64,000 nt of DNA, taken from Haemaphysalis longicornis (lineage: Eukaryota; Arthropoda; Arachnida; Ixodida; Ixodidae). Of this stretch, positions 12,060 through 24,960 are shown piece by piece (within the stretch, counting starts at the first letter, position 1; the number at the start of each line of letters is the position of its first letter). The notes beneath the pieces were generated by a model. The model had not been told where the DNA came from and ran no database searches. It saw only the letters and a program-made list of their open reading frames with translations. Location: positions 134,123,399 to 134,187,398 of the forward strand of contig CM023454.1 of assembly GCA_013339765.2 (NCBI GenBank). Direction: 5' to 3'. Both the position numbers and the translations under genes were made by a program.

Positions 12060-13291
12060 ACCTTCCGCGTGAGAAGTCGGCGGTGTTATGGCGGTTTGGC
12101 GACTGGTACCGGTAGGGCGACGGCGATCGGTTGAAGCGGGCAGTTCCTCGGTTCATGTTGGACAGGTATTCGTCGATCTCAGTGGGGCGCTGGCTGGGTC
12201 GGGGGCGTGGTGCGTCGACGGAGAATCCTCGCAGACCGAGCCTCTAAGGGCAGCGACGGTAGATGTGGTCGGCCTCTCCGCAGTGGTAGCACAGCGGTCA
12301 ATTATTGGTCTTCCTTGGCGTCTGGTATTGGTCTACAGGGCGTCTGGCGGGCGGCATTGGACGGTGCTATGGCTGGGCCTCTTGATGACGGGTTGGAGCA
12401 GGGCGGGGTTGACGAAGAGCTGCGGAGTATGTCATCGCTTGGGGCCGACGGGGTGCTTCTGAAGGCATAGAAGTTCCATGACGTCAGTCAGAGAAGCCAC
12501 TTGAGGTGGCGGCGTTGTTGGAAACAGCTTCTGAAGCTCTTCCTTGACCACTGCTCGAATGGTCTCTCAATGTATCGGAGCTGCCAGTTGCGGCATCGAT
12601 GGTCTCCGAGAACAACGCGTTGACAGGGCGGTCGTACTGCCTCGTTCGAATTTCGAGCGTCTTCTCCATCGCGGCGGCCTCAGACGCGAATTCCGACACG
12701 CTCTTGGGGGGTTGCGAACAAGGCACGCGAAGACCTCTGCTTCACGCCTGGCATCAGAAACCTGAGCTTCTCTTCTTCGGTCATTTCGGGGTCCGTACGG
12801 CGAAAAAGTCGCTTCATCTCCTCAACGAAGATCCCTACACCTTCGTTGGGGTGCTGCCTTCGAGTTTCAAGCAAAAGCGCAGCTCGCTCTTTTCTCACAA
12901 CGGTTGTGAAGGTCATAAGGAACTCCCTTTTGAATTGCGTCCAGTCAGTCAAAGAACTCTCATGGTTCTCGAACCAAGTTCGAGCAGCATCTTTAAGTAA
13001 ACGAAGACATGCCGGAAAGTTTCTTGGTCGTCCACCTGTGAAGATGCGGACGCGCTCCAGGTTCTCCAACCACTCTTCGGGGTCTTCATCGGGGGATCCC
13101 CGGAACGATGGCGGTTCCTGGGGCTGCTGCAGGACGATTGGCGACGTTGTTTCTTGCACCATGGTGTTGGTTGCAGCGCTCCTTCTCTTGGGCCCTTCTA
13201 GCATGAGACGGAACTCGGGTAGCAATCCTTGCATTCGGCGGCTTTCTCTGGTTGGGCTGGCTTGGCGGCTTCCAGATGTCGTAGAGAGCAT
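12060..13291 (-). pseudogene. Gypsy gag (capsid and zinc knuckle)
   Basis: Gag forms the particle that packages element RNA. I place the start at the ATG at 13289-13291, just inside the LTR candidate; an upstream in-frame codon lies within the LTR itself. The capsid region reads DEDPEEWLENLERV, ACLRLLKDAARTWFEN and WTQFKREFL, the Retrotrans_gag pattern. It continues in another frame at 12726-12484 (KSVSEFASEAAAME), so a frameshift lies near 12700-12760. A CCHC zinc knuckle (C-x2-C-x4-H-x4-C, CYHCGEADHIYRRC) lies at 12250-12291 and is followed by a stop two codons later. Confidence 0.88.
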
Positions 13292-13347
13292 AAAGGGTGA
13301 GCACCCCGCACCTTCACCAGATCTCACGAAGCCGAGGACGACGCAGT

Positions 13348-13561
13348 TGTCTTGAAGGAGAAACAAAGTTTATTGGAGCGAACTTGTGCTCCCTAACAAC
13401 TCAAAAGAATACAGAGAATGCGAAGCAGCGGTCAACAAAGTGACTTGCGGCGGCGAGCGTCGCAGAATCGAATGCCGATGCCTCTGCTCTGTAGGCTTTT
13501 TATCTTTCGGCGCGAGTGTTTCTGGAACCGTCGATTCACATCCAGAACATTGTAGATCACA
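13348..13561 (-). repeat. 5' LTR candidate of the gypsy element
   Basis: Read on the minus strand, this 214-bp stretch starts TGTGATCTACA at 13561 and ends CTTCAAGACA at 13348, i.e. TG...CA ends as LTRs have. It contains a TATA-like GATAAAAAG at about 13498-13506 and a polyadenylation signal AATAAA at 13369-13374 in the right order. Gag begins about 55 bases inside. A TGG triplet at about 13317-13319 could begin a primer-binding site, which would move the LTR end about 28 bases. The partner LTR is not available, so the ends are provisional. Confidence 0.55.
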
Positions 13562-13939
13562 GACGATTATTCTGGGCTAGCGACGTTAGGGCGAAACAGT
13601 TTGCTTATCTGAATGTGATAGCGCGTGCGGCATAAAAATAAAGAATGGAAGACGCGCTTTGCCTGGAACGCAGATAACACAGCCGGGCGTGGCCCGGCAG
13701 TAAAAACAAACAATAAATAAGCAAGCCCATACATGGATCGCGGCAATATGTAGAGGACGGTTTCGAAATAAAATTGTTGGTAGTGAGCGCTCGTCCCGTC
13801 TACTGTGCTTCTGCGTCCTCGTCCTTTGCGCTCGTTTTCATTTTTTGAAGCCATGATTCAACACGCCCAGCAAAGCATTCTAGTATGATACTGCATGGCG
13901 CTATGGAATTCTTAGCGACCTTAAGTGTTTTCGTTTGTA
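13562..13939. other. Flanking DNA without a recognised gene
   Basis: Sequence between the gypsy LTR candidate and the next LINE. No coding motif is visible; an open frame on the minus strand (13567-13854) shows no family signature. Confidence 0.4.
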
Positions 13940-15645
13940 GCGCAACATGTTAAATACTCTTGCACGCTACATGTCGGAAAGAACTTTTCGTGTTTCGAGT
14001 GGGCAATACATATTCCAGGGTTCATGTCCAGGAAAACGGTGTGCCTCAAGGGGGTGTTTTGAGTTGCACGCTGTTGATTATAAAAATGAACTCTCTTGGG
14101 AAAGGATTGCCACAAACCGTTTCCAACTCGTTATATGTGGACGACGTTCAAATCTCCTTCAAACCCTGTAATCTGTCCGTTTGCGAGAGGCAAGTACCGC
14201 TTGTTGTCAATAAATTGGCTGACTGGGCAGACAGGAATAGTTTTAGGAATAATCCAGACAAGTGTACTTGTGTTGTATTTTTAAGGAGTCACGGAATCCA
14301 TGCTGATCTTGATATTGAGCTAAAAGTATCTCAATCCTCCCAAAGGGAACACAAATTTTTAGGCGTGGTACTAGATGAAAAATTGACATTTATTCTCCAT
14401 ATAATAAAAAACCTAAAAGAGAAATGCCTCAATACCATGAATATCCTGAAGGTCCTCTCGTATTGCTCCTACGGAGCGGACAAACAAATACTCCTCCGCG
14501 CTTTTACCAGCCATTATTGGCTCACGGTTGGACTACGGGAGTGTCGTCTATGGGTCCGGCTGTACAACTGCTCTGAAAATGTTGGATTCAGTGCTTCACT
14601 TAGGTCTCCGTCTTGAATCTGGAGCGTTCCGTACGAGTCCCATTGAAAGCCTGTATGCAGAGTGTGATAGGTGGAGCCTTGAACACCAGCGTTCTTTCAC
14701 TTCATTGCTGTATGCGATTAGGGCGACTTCTATAAACATAAGCCGTGTAGTTTCATCAGAACAACATCTCATCCGATCCGTTGTTCGCTGAACGGCCATC
14801 GATACCCGCTCCGTTCTCCACCCGAGTGAGAGCCCTTGCTGAGGAACTAGGGATTTCATTTGAGGTGATCATGAAGTCTCTCCTATTGCTGACCTCATGT
14901 CGCCTTGGGAGAGGTCAGCAATTTCGTGGGATATTGGTTTTAAACATATTGACAAACAAAATGCGCCCAGAGGTCTTATACTACAGCATTTTCTATAATT
15001 ACAACCGAAATACCCCTACACCGCCTTCTACACCGATGCTTCGAAGTCTTCTTCAGCCGTCGCATGTGCTGCACACGGCGCCAACTTTTCCAGTACGAAG
15101 ACATTACACAGAAATAGCGGCATTTTTATGGCACGAGCACATGGTATCTTATTACCAGTACTACACAATACACAAACCAGAACAGAACACTCCATTATCT
15201 TTACAGACTCACTAAGTTTGGTAACAGCCTTACATTGCTTCAAACCTACAAAAACATTGTCCTCAATCATCTAATGAAAGGTCTAACCTCTGCTGATGAC
15301 TCCAAACTAAAAATAATTGTTTGCTGGGTTCCGGGTCACAGTGGCATCTGGGGAATGAAATTGCAGACCAGAGTGCTGCTGCAGCTGCTCTCCGCAGTAA
15401 CATAGATGTACCTTGTGTTCCCTACCTCGACCTGAAGCCACTGGTACGACAAGCCTTGCGCAAGTCTTGGCCGGAAACATGGGACACACAAACAGAGAAC
15501 AAACTTTACAGTACACAGCCACACTTAGGTAGATACATAACAGACAAACAAGACAGACACACGAAAGTAGCCTTAGCCAGGCTACGGATATGCCACACTT
15601 ATGTAACACATTCACACTTGGGTAAGCTTTCTTTTCTGGTTGGGT
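13940..15645 (+). pseudogene. LINE ORF2 fragment: reverse transcriptase plus RNase H
   Basis: The C-terminal half of a non-LTR retrotransposon protein. It starts inside the RT domain: VQENGVPQGGVLSCTLLI (about 14025-14080), the catalytic box YVDD at 14134-14145, then KFLGVVLDEKLTF. A frameshift near 14500 moves the frame to DYGSVVYGSG (14528 on). After 15010 an RNase H domain is readable in pieces: YTDASKSS, FTDSLSL, and WVPGHSGIWGNEIADQSA at about 15327-15380. The 5' part (endonuclease, first half of RT) is missing, as in ordinary 5' truncation. The reading stops near 15620 before the usual Cys-rich C-terminus. RNase H after RT puts it in the I-like group. Confidence 0.9.
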
Positions 15646-16950
15646 AAGCTTGTTTTGCTTAATGTAAATTTGAAATAGATTGCGCTCTCTGTCGCCACCC
15701 CAGTTCACACCGAATTGTGGGTCAGTACACTGGCACGTTAGCTCATTGAAGCAGAGTGCTCTGCGTTAAACAAATTACACCATATGGCGGTAGGGGAGCC
15801 CTAAGTACTATGCGAAGCAGCCATGGGGTCGACTGAAGTTCCCATTAGCTTTCAGTTCGTCGTTTCCGCTGTGTTCAGCTTCGCGTGCCTTCGTTGTATC
15901 AGTGGCTTCCTGACGTTGTTTGAATGAGTGAAGGACATAAGCCGCGTTCGTAGCACATGCTCCCGTCTTGGTTTGTAGCGAAGTGGGAAGAGTGCCACGT
16001 ACCTCCCGTTGCGGCCAGAGAGTTGTGGGAACGAAACCGGGCGCCGGGTAACTATTTCTTTTTATAGTGCACTGCGCTGACTACCGCCCAAAGAGCTGAC
16101 GATGCTGAAGAGACGCGCATGCGCAGTAGAGTGCAAACGGTGGACAAGGGAGGGAGGAACACAGTCCCGATCATGAGATGCTCCGCATCTAAAAAATTAC
16201 TTCAGCAGCCTTCATTGTACTTTCACGGAACCAATTGCCCAGCTCTCTTTATTATTTCAGCAAGCTTGGATATCTGTAATGGATAAAAAAAAATTTTCCC
16301 CGAACCAACAGTCTAAAAATTCAAGCTGTGGCACTTGTGCTCAAAAAGAGGTTTCAAGTTTCTTCGCGATGAAGTAACACAGTTAAGTTTTAAAATATCG
16401 ATTTAGACCATATGTTAGTTTTCAGAGTTGCAGTAGGTTTGTTAACTACAAATAAGACACAATCATTGCAAGCGTTAATTAGTTGTTGTTGACGTTTCTT
16501 GCTTGTTTTTCAGGTCAACAAACAAGTCATCTTCAGTGAGCTCATATCAGTATGAACCATTTGTGTACTTACTAAAACGTTCTTGCAGCAGCCACTGAAG
16601 TGTGAGAAACAGCCTAGCTGTGCATCATGGCTAATGGTTATGGATAAAGCATGGTTTACACGATAACTATAGTTTAAATATAAAAACTCTAATCTTTGTC
16701 TAGACTCAGTGAGGCTGGGGATCCCGCTCTGCTAAAACATTGTGAATAATATTACTTTGTATTATATACTTGTACTGGTTCACTTTTTTAAACCAGCACA
16801 TGTTTGAACCAGTTGTATCTTTGAAAAATGGCTTTTGGCCATACATTGTTTGAATTTCTCCTACAGGTGGTCGAAATTCTTTAAAACTAGACAACGGGTA
16901 CTGATAATTCAAGATTCAGGATAAATGATCTTCCTGGAATTTGCGCATTC
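15646..16950. other. Unassigned DNA
   Basis: No recognisable gene. A GC-richer part at about 15830-16150 differs in composition from the AT-rich flanks and may be an unrecognised repeat. The rest is AT-rich without long open frames. Confidence 0.4.
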
Positions 16951-16954
16951 TGAA

Positions 16955-17750
16955 AGGGACCCTGCAGCACTTTTCATTGACTACTTGGAATGTACTTCGG
17001 GTTAAAGTCGACAGTCACAGCAATCTCCTCCCACAAGAATTGTGAAAATCTGTTCACTATAACCGAAAGTACGCAAAATTGGAAATCACGCAAAATTTTT
17101 CCCCCTCAACTCGACTGTTGACAACGCGACGAAAGCTGCGCGCTCTCTCCTGGAGTGGGGGCTGCTCGCGTCATTTTCTTTGGGGGCCTCCGCAATATCG
17201 CAGGCCTGGGAGTTTTCTTCTTTTCTCTGCAATGTGGAAGGGTCTATTTCCGGTCTGGTGCCGTAAAAAAAGCAGGGATTACAGCCTGATCACAAGTGCG
17301 CACTCAGGCTGGTAGGGCATTTTTAAAGCAATGAACGTTTCTTGTCGAGTTGTCTGGTTAAATGGGGAGTATGTAGACCGTCACTAAAACTCCGCGCTCT
17401 GAAAACCCCACAGAAACCCCAAAACTGTGCATGCAAGTTCAGGCTTAGAAGAGGTTGGTACAGAGCGCCAACGACGGCGGATCGTCGCAAGAAATGCGAG
17501 AAATAAGCCGCGAAGTTAACCAGAGGCAGCCAATGGGACAGCCATGGCTGCAATGACGTTGTTTCAGCCATGCCAGGGGTTGATAATGAGGACAATTGAG
17601 AGTGCGGTTGGTTTTCCGCGTCTTTCACACTGTGATTTGTGCCCCATTCTTCACGAGCATGTGGAATATTTGGCTCAGGTATCCCCGCCAGTGCAATCTA
17701 AACGTCGCGCAGGTATAGTTGCACTGCTTAAAGAGTGTCGCAGGGACCCT
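16955..17750. mobile_element. Short TIR element, TTAA-type, copy 1
   Basis: A 796-bp stretch bounded by imperfect terminal inverted repeats: left AGGGACCCTGCAGCACTTT, right (read inward) AGGGTCCCTGCGACACTCT, matching at about 15 of 19 places. TTAA follows the right end (17751-17754); the left has TGAA (16951-16954), one base off. Internally it shares ATCTCCTCCCACAAGAATT and a CTGTTGAC block with the longer copy at 43782-45557, at similar distances from the left end, so both belong to one family. No transposase is readable, so it is non-autonomous. TTAA flanks suggest the piggyBac superfamily, by analogy only. Confidence 0.72.
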
Positions 17751-17754
17751 TTAA

Positions 17755-18539
17755 ACCAAGATGCATTGCAAATCGGAGGTTTAAATATCTGTAGGGGCCT
17801 CAACTGTCTTTCTGAGTTTGGTGACTGTGGGCTGTGCAGTGTTTTAACTCGCCAGTTTTTCTTTTTGTTCCCTGCGTCAGGCACTTTTGAGCATGGCAGG
17901 TGTGGTTTTCATTGGAACAAAGCAGCTTCACTTGGTTTGTGACCTCCATAGCGGTCGCATCAAATAGAAGCAGCAACGCTGTGTGGGCAGCAATGGAGGA
18001 ATAAATCTGCCCCACATTTTGTAATAAAAGCAGTCTTTGTCAGTTGCTGAATTAAATTTATATTTCCTGAGAAGCACGAATGATTGCTGTTAGAAGGTTA
18101 TATATTCTGCACTTGGCTGTAGAAACAGCTCGACTCTGCCCATTCTACGGCTGGATGAGATCTGCAACACCAGAAATAACTCCCGCTGCAGTGGAACGGC
18201 CGGATGAGTAAGTTTCACGGCTATAGTTCAACCACTGCTGAGCAGCTATCGTTTGACAGCTGGCGCGCTGGCTAAGATGAATTACCTTCGTGTGCGAAAG
18301 TTGTACGGCCGTGGGTTGTTAAATGCTCAACTGCCGTCGGCCAACAAAGGAACGTCAGGACGGCGGCGAAATCTGGTGGCGAAATCTTTAGAATAAGAGT
18401 CCGATCATACCACTGCCGTCGGTTTACAAACTGTTTACGAAGGTTAACCGCATAAGTTACAGCACTGACTTTTGAAAACTCAGCGAAAAGAATGGTTTTT
18501 GAAAATGGATTCTACAAAAAATGACAGCTATGTCAACCG
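17755..18539. other. Unassigned DNA
   Basis: No gene or element recognised. Composition is mixed and open frames are short. Confidence 0.4.
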
Positions 18540-19610
18540 ACCAAGTAATAGAAATAATGTGCCGAGCAGAAAAGAAGTCTTTGAACGACATTTATAGAGT
18601 ACGATAAAATTTTCGATTCAACAAACAGCAGGGCCGTGTGGCAAGCAGTGAAGAACAAAAAATAAGGAGGCGTACTTAAGGCTCCTAGAAAACCTAAATC
18701 AAGAATGTACGGGCATGATCATCTTTCACAAGGAAAGCGGAATCTTGCCGATACAAAGTGGAGTGCGACAGAGAGATACCATCTCCCGAAGCTTGTTGAG
18801 AGCTAGTCTGAAGGCCGTATTCGAGATGCTTGACTTGTAAAAGGCAGGTTTGTGACCAAACGGGGAATACTTTAGTCATTTTAATGTCCGCAGAGGGCAG
18901 TAGAACAACAATGAATAATAAACATCTACAGTCAGAGGGCTTCGCAGTGGGGGCTCCAAACAAATATGAACAATTTAAAAATATTTCTCAATGTGTATGC
19001 TGAAACCGCCTTGTTCAGCGTAGTTAACTAACATTTTCATAAGAAGGGAATATACGACCTTGTAACGACAGATCTGATCGCAACCACGGGAAAAAATCAG
19101 GCACAGAAAAGGAAAGGGTTTTGGCGCACTCCAGAGGACTCATAAATAAAAAAGATACGCTAACCCTATTTTTAAAACAAAAGCATTCAACCTATGGGTT
19201 AAAATGCTAAACACATACGCAGCAAAAACGTGGAGCCTTGCTTAACAAATGGGAAGCAAACTTCGCCCACAACAACAAGCAATGGTGCGAATATCTGTTA
19301 GGAGTAAAGCTAGGGGACAAGAAACCAGTATCGTGGATCATGAAACAAATTCGGGTAGGAGATATTATTGTTAAATTAACAAGAAGCAGTGGACGTCGAC
19401 TCGCCATGTTTCGACACGAACCTAGGAGAGGTGGACCCTGAGGGTGGAGAATTCGACACCGAGCAACGCCACTAGAAGGCGAAGGCTGGTAACTACAGGG
19501 AAAACTAAACAGAAAAATCCCGAGGCAGGTACAGGAATCGGGTAACGCATGCAGTAGTCGATGGACGTAACCAGCAGGACGTAAACAGCAGGATTACAAA
19601 CCAAATTCAG
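18540..19610 (+). pseudogene. Very old RTE-type LINE relic
   Basis: Weak but ordered similarity to an RTE reverse transcriptase. Near 18600 there is a decayed copy of the 'YEKAFDSI' palm region (YDKIFDST), and near 18750 GVRQRDTISR where the family has GVRQGDTISP. Further right, at 19238-19441, an open frame reads LNKWEANFAHNNKQW and RRLAMFRHEPRRGGP, matching the C-terminal region in which RTE proteins have 'W.GH..R..D.RW'. Many stops and indels lie between. It is far more eroded than the two RTE copies at 27.7 and 41.9 kb. Confidence 0.6.
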
Positions 19611-22600
19611 CTATAAGAGCAAAAAACCGGATATAATAGGAGTAATACTTAAGGATAGTAACAACCACATCATTTCTGAAAACATCCTTGCTCAAAAATG
19701 GAAGAAAAGTTAGGGCATGTCAAGGTGAGAATAGCCACTGTGAAAAAATGCTAAGCAGAACAAGGCATCACCTAGAGAGTATTAGTGCCTTAATGATGAT
19801 ATGAAATCTGGAAATTACAGCTAGAGAGGATATACGAACTCATGAAAACTGCTGAAATATTTTAAAACTGAAAGAGGCCTTTTTCTAAAAAGAAACTAGA
19901 AAGGATGCTCTTGATGATTCTTAGATCTAAAATATTGAGATGTTTTAATCTCTTGCGAGTATAATGACAGAAAAAAATGAACTTCACTGCCACACATATT
20001 TGAGTTTTTTTAAAGCAAATGGCATTGATTGATGCTTGATATAACCGATAGCTATTTGCGTAAAAATCTTTGAGCCGATACCCAGCCTATATAAAGCAGC
20101 ATTCGGCATTCAATCAAACCATCCATAAACGTTGTTAGCGAAATAAATATAATAATTGGATTTCTCTTTGAAGCGATTGCAGATATAGGAACATTTTAAA
20201 AATTCATTTCGAGGAGAAAAAATTTTCCAGCTCCATCTGGACCGGTAATTAAAACAATAAAAGTGGGCATCAGAAAAAACCTATCTGGTTAGCAAATTTA
20301 TAATGGGGAACATTTAAAAAAAACTTCGGTAAAAAGTTAAGAAAATGTGTGGTTTACAGTAACCCAATCATTCATCACTTATTATGGTTTTGGCATTTTG
20401 TGTAATGTTTTTGTGGCTCAAAATGCAAAGTTTGGAGACTGACTAACACCTTCCACTATTCCACTTAGTAGAGGAATCGTTTAGTTTATGAGGCATAAAA
20501 TGGTTTTATGAGTTTCGCACCCAATTAGGTTATCTGTTACACAACGCCATACGTAAACTTTGCATTTCATACGCTACTTCGAAATTTTCTAAAAGTGGTG
20601 CACTGTGTTTTGAAGCCTTCACAAATGAGGGTTTTGAGATTTTCACGTGCCTTAAGATATTGTTCGAGTATAGTTATTTTTGAGGCGAGTACTTACTGTT
20701 TTATAGTGCTGAAAATACATTGCAAAGTGCTTATTCCGAGCAATTTTTAAAAGTAACATATATTGCTTCATGCAAGATTAAGACTCTCGGTTTTCGCAAT
20801 GACCACGATGGCCCGTGAGAAATCAATGTTGAATGTAAAAAAGGCATTGACAATTACAAAAAACCTAATGTAAATTTGGTACTCCGAGCGAAGTGCAGTC
20901 TTCCCAGTCACGGCACATATACGCTGCTTCTCAGGAAGTGATCACATGGTCATGGAACGCACGGGAGCACGCGGTACTCTGCATTTATCTCAAGGGGTGT
21001 CTGCTAAACCGGCATGCAATAAAGCTATTAAGGGAAGGCAGCGCGAGAGATGCCGCCGTAGCCCCAAGTGCTGCCCTCGCCGTCACACGTTCACCAGATA
21101 ATCCTCCCCGTTTGTTCCCCTTATATGCTTCGCTCCCTCACTCGGTTAAGCCGGTATCGACGCATTTAGAGGCCGCCCGAAATGCATGTTCCGTTCGCCA
21201 AAGCGCTGCTCCATAAAAAAATTGCCATTATCCTATGATAGGGCGACGGGGCAAACGCAAATAAATGGACACACAGTTATGTAGGCATGGCGCACGTCGC
21301 TGCGTGACGCACCTGCGTTGCTTGGGAGAGATCAGCAAGGAAGTGCAGCTTGTCTCCCGGCCATGGTGACAAGCTGCATCGTCGCCGGTCTATGGTGATA
21401 AACTTCTGTCACCTGTTTACAGGGTTCAAAAGGAAGTTTGCATCCATTGTTGTGCACGGAAAATGAAATAATTAATCAGACCACAAATAAATGCTTAAGG
21501 AATCCAACAGGCGCCAACAACGGCATTTAATAGAGCAGTTCTAACTACTAAGTTGGCAACAGGACAAGTCGCGGCTTGAATTGTGAAGAAACCGTCTCGA
21601 AATGTCGAATTACGGGGTTTTCATTTGAAAGCAAAGCGTCGGCACTGGGCTCAGCCTTAATTTCGAGGTAGGAGTGGAGCATATGCTCACGTATTCCTAA
21701 TTCTTGGATAGGACGATGACGAAGACAAAATGAAGCATACCGCTTGGAGCCCACACTCACACCAAGACAAATAAGTGGGTAGCGCGTAGTCGGCAGCACG
21801 AACTATCATGGCCTATATTGTGAAAACAGATCCTATCACTCTCAATCGCGGTTTATGTCATTCATCATGGTGCCTCTTAGCAAGTTTGTTAAGGTACTTG
21901 GTACAACTCCAATCCGGCACAAGTTTTCATCTAGTCCTCTTTTCTGAAGTAACCATTGCGAAGCTCCTTGATTGCATGTCATCCCAAGCGTTGGTGCACA
22001 TTAACCGTGACTATTCCCCAGCCCCGAATCTCCTGCTCATAATAGGCAACAGTTGTTAGCCAGGCTCCCGGCACAAGTCAAAGTAAGCTCGACGGCGATC
22101 TACTACCCAGATTGAAGACGCGTCAATAACGCTATCGGAAGCTAGGTGTTGTCTCCTGCAGTCGCCGCTATTCAGGCATCATTTCTAGCCGATCTTTTCT
22201 TCTTTGTTCGCGGTGGTGACGAACTAATAACACCTCACTTCATATCGTCTTGCACCGTTTACTTTCACGTACCTATTAACATCTTGTATCCTGTATAAGT
22301 GCACTCACCCGCAACGGCCGGCGAATGATACATTCCGAAAACGAAGACACAATGAAGAATGCCGCAGCAGGCTTAACCTATAACGAAGACAAATATGTGC
22401 GACGCTCACTACACTGTACGAGATCTCTGTGGTTTAAAATTGTGTAAATGAGATCATAACAATCTCAACTGTTTCTCGCCTCAGTCATCATACTGCTACG
22501 GTGCAATATATATATTCTCTCAAACGTATCTTGAATTACTTTATCCGCATATATTATTACTCTATAGCTCTCAAAATATATTATTTCCGTTGTACCCCCT

Positions 22601-22764
22601 TTGTCTCCCCCTACTAGTGATTACGCATTCCGTGGCTTTTCTATTACAATTCTCTTTGTTTTTTTCTGCCCCCAAAAGAAAAAGCAGTATCCCCTCAAGT
22701 GATAACATTTACTGTAATAATAGTTCCTTTGTTACGGATATTTTTAAGGTGTTTTGAAGGACAG
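19611..22764. other. Unassigned AT-rich DNA
   Basis: No gene recognised. Short GC-rich patches occur at about 20890-21230 and 21290-21420. Open frames are below 110 codons and carry no family motif. Confidence 0.45.
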
Positions 22765-23919
22765 CCGTAATCTCAGAGGACATCTAGCTAAGGCTACAGG
22801 CCCTTGTCGCTTATCACCACAAAAGATAGAGCGTCGTCCTCCTCACTCTGCTTGTCCAACAAAAGATCGTTAAATTTTCTCTCGAATCATTGCCACCAAT
22901 TTTATATCACTATCTGCATTAGCATTGCACTTATTCCGGAAACGTGTGGTAGCGTAACCATTATCGTAAAGGTCCTGTGTATAAGCCTACTAATAAAACT
23001 TGTAATGTTGCCACGATACCCAGGGCTTATTGAATTCCCCATCGGAGCCCCTTCTTCTCACTGTTTCCCACCCCCCAGGGGATTGGGGAATTCCAAATGG
23101 TAACGTTCCGTACCTACTTCTTATCACTGTTTGCACTAGCGTTATGCATATACTTACTGCGTATGGTTCCGCAATCACATTTATATAGGCGTGTGGTTAA
23201 GCCTACTAAGTAAATGGCGTTGTTTTATGACAATCGCGAGTGCTTCGTTTTACCACATATGGCAGCCGATTCTCGTCACTGTTCCCTACAAGGAATCATG
23301 GAAGTTATACTGGGATGTTTGCGTACCTATACTTATCAATTTTTGCGTAAGCTATGCGCATATACTTGCGACGTGTGACAGCGCCAGCATCTTTACAGAG
23401 GACCGGTTCCTAAGCGTGCAAAGTAAACCCGGCCTGCCCAATATGAAGCAATATTAAATAAGGACAAGGGGCCAAGCGAACAAAAGAAAACCATTATGTC
23501 ACCACAACTGCCACGACTTTGTTCTGTCCTAGCTTTTTTCCATCTGTCCTAGCTTTTTCCGCAGAAAGAATGATAACACTTTTATTTAAAACTTTGCAAA
23601 CCTACTCCTTAGAAGTTATTGTAATATGAGTTTGTATATGTACTCATAGTGTGGGGAAGGTTACTCATATCCAAAAAGACGTGTGGCTAAGCCTATTAAG
23701 TAAAAGCCGTATTCTTGTCACCAAAATTGTCATGGCTGAGTTTTAACACTGAAAAATCAACTTATCGTCAGTATTCTTATGTAACACACCATCGTGAATA
23801 CCCCATTGGAAACTTTGCGTGCTTATTTTTATCACTTCTTCAATTTGCTTCTACTGTATGAACAAAAATGTGAGGAAGCGGAACCACATTATATACGGCC
23901 TGTGGCTGCGGCTACTTTT

Positions 23920-24960
23920 TTATTTATTTATTTCTTTATTCACATACCCTCAGGGCCCAGGGGCGTTACAGAGGGGAGTAGGGGATCAGAAAATTATTAG
24001 GAGAATATACAGCAAGTAAAAATATGATAACAACAGCTCTTTACACAAACAGTACAGACACTGCGGTAGTAATATCAACAGCTCCTTACTTAAGGAAGCA
24101 TGCGTTGCACAAGTTGCCGTAAACACTCATATAACACAGCTTTACTCCAACAGAGTCTACATTGCACAAATGTGGCTGGGGACAATACAAATACAACGAA
24201 TCTTCAACTGAGAAGATTAAATAAACAAATAAATACTTACAAATCAAGGAAAGTAAAAAAAACATACGGCAAACACATTTTCGCTCAAACAGTCTGGAAA
24301 CTGCACGCCTAAAAGCTACGACGTTCATGATTTCGGCACCTGCATGTGGCAGTTGATTCCATTTAACAGATGTGCTCGGAACAAATGAATCGTGAAAACA
24401 CTTTGTATGACATGATTGAATGCCTACTTTGTATCGATGATCAACGCGTGCTGACATGACACGATGGATTCTTTAGTAGTCTGTCCTCAAGAATGGGATT
24501 GCCATGATATATTTTGTGGAATAGACACACACGCGATATTTGCCTGCAGTTCTCGAGTAACGGTAGAGATAAAGTCGTTTTTATTGTGGTGACGCTGGAC
24601 GTGCGACTGATAATTTCAAAGTATGCAGCGACATGAACCATTCTGAACCACCTCCAATTCGTTGGTGAGCGATGCAACACCAGGATGCCAAACAGCAGCC
24701 GCATATTCTGAATTCGAGCGAAAAAAGTTTTATAGAGAATTAGGTGAAGAATTAGTCTAGGTGAAGAATTAAAGTTCCTACGAATATATCCTAACATACG
24801 GTTGGCATTACTTACAACATTTCTATGCGAGGTTTCCATGATAGGTTAGAAGACACTATACACAATATATATTTGTACGATGGCACGATTTCAAGAAAAA
24901 CATTGTGTAGTGAGTATTCAAAAGGTGTAGTGGTTAACTCGGGAAATGCGCATGCTTTTA
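23920..24960 (-). pseudogene. 5'-truncated LINE (Jockey/CR1-like RT end) inside the satellite
   Basis: On the minus strand this is the last part of a LINE reverse transcriptase and its 3' tail. From the right: SYKY...SSNLSWKPRIE (about 24890-24830), SNANRMLGYIRRNFNSSP (24815-24760), SVTTIKTTLSLPLLENCR (near 24585-24535), and SFVPSTSVKWNQLP (about 24400-24355), the usual C-terminal order for this group. The tail ends at the left in a TTTATTTATT run at about 23925-23945 (plus strand view), consistent with a 3' end. A frameshift lies near 24450-24470. The catalytic RT motifs and everything upstream are absent. It interrupts a satellite unit right after its anchor. Confidence 0.85.

Larger units (their letters stand above)
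8606..13561 (-). mobile_element. Ty3/gypsy LTR retrotransposon, decayed, 3' end in gap
   Basis: On the minus strand the order is LTR candidate, gag with zinc knuckle, aspartic protease, reverse transcriptase, RNase H, integrase. This is the Ty3/gypsy order, since integrase comes last. No envelope gene is visible. The 3' LTR is not seen because the sequence stops at the N gap inside the integrase region. Damage is moderate: long stretches stay open, broken by two in-frame TGA codons and several single-base frameshifts. This makes it the youngest-looking LTR element in the window. Even so it cannot make a complete Pol protein as written. Confidence 0.93.
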
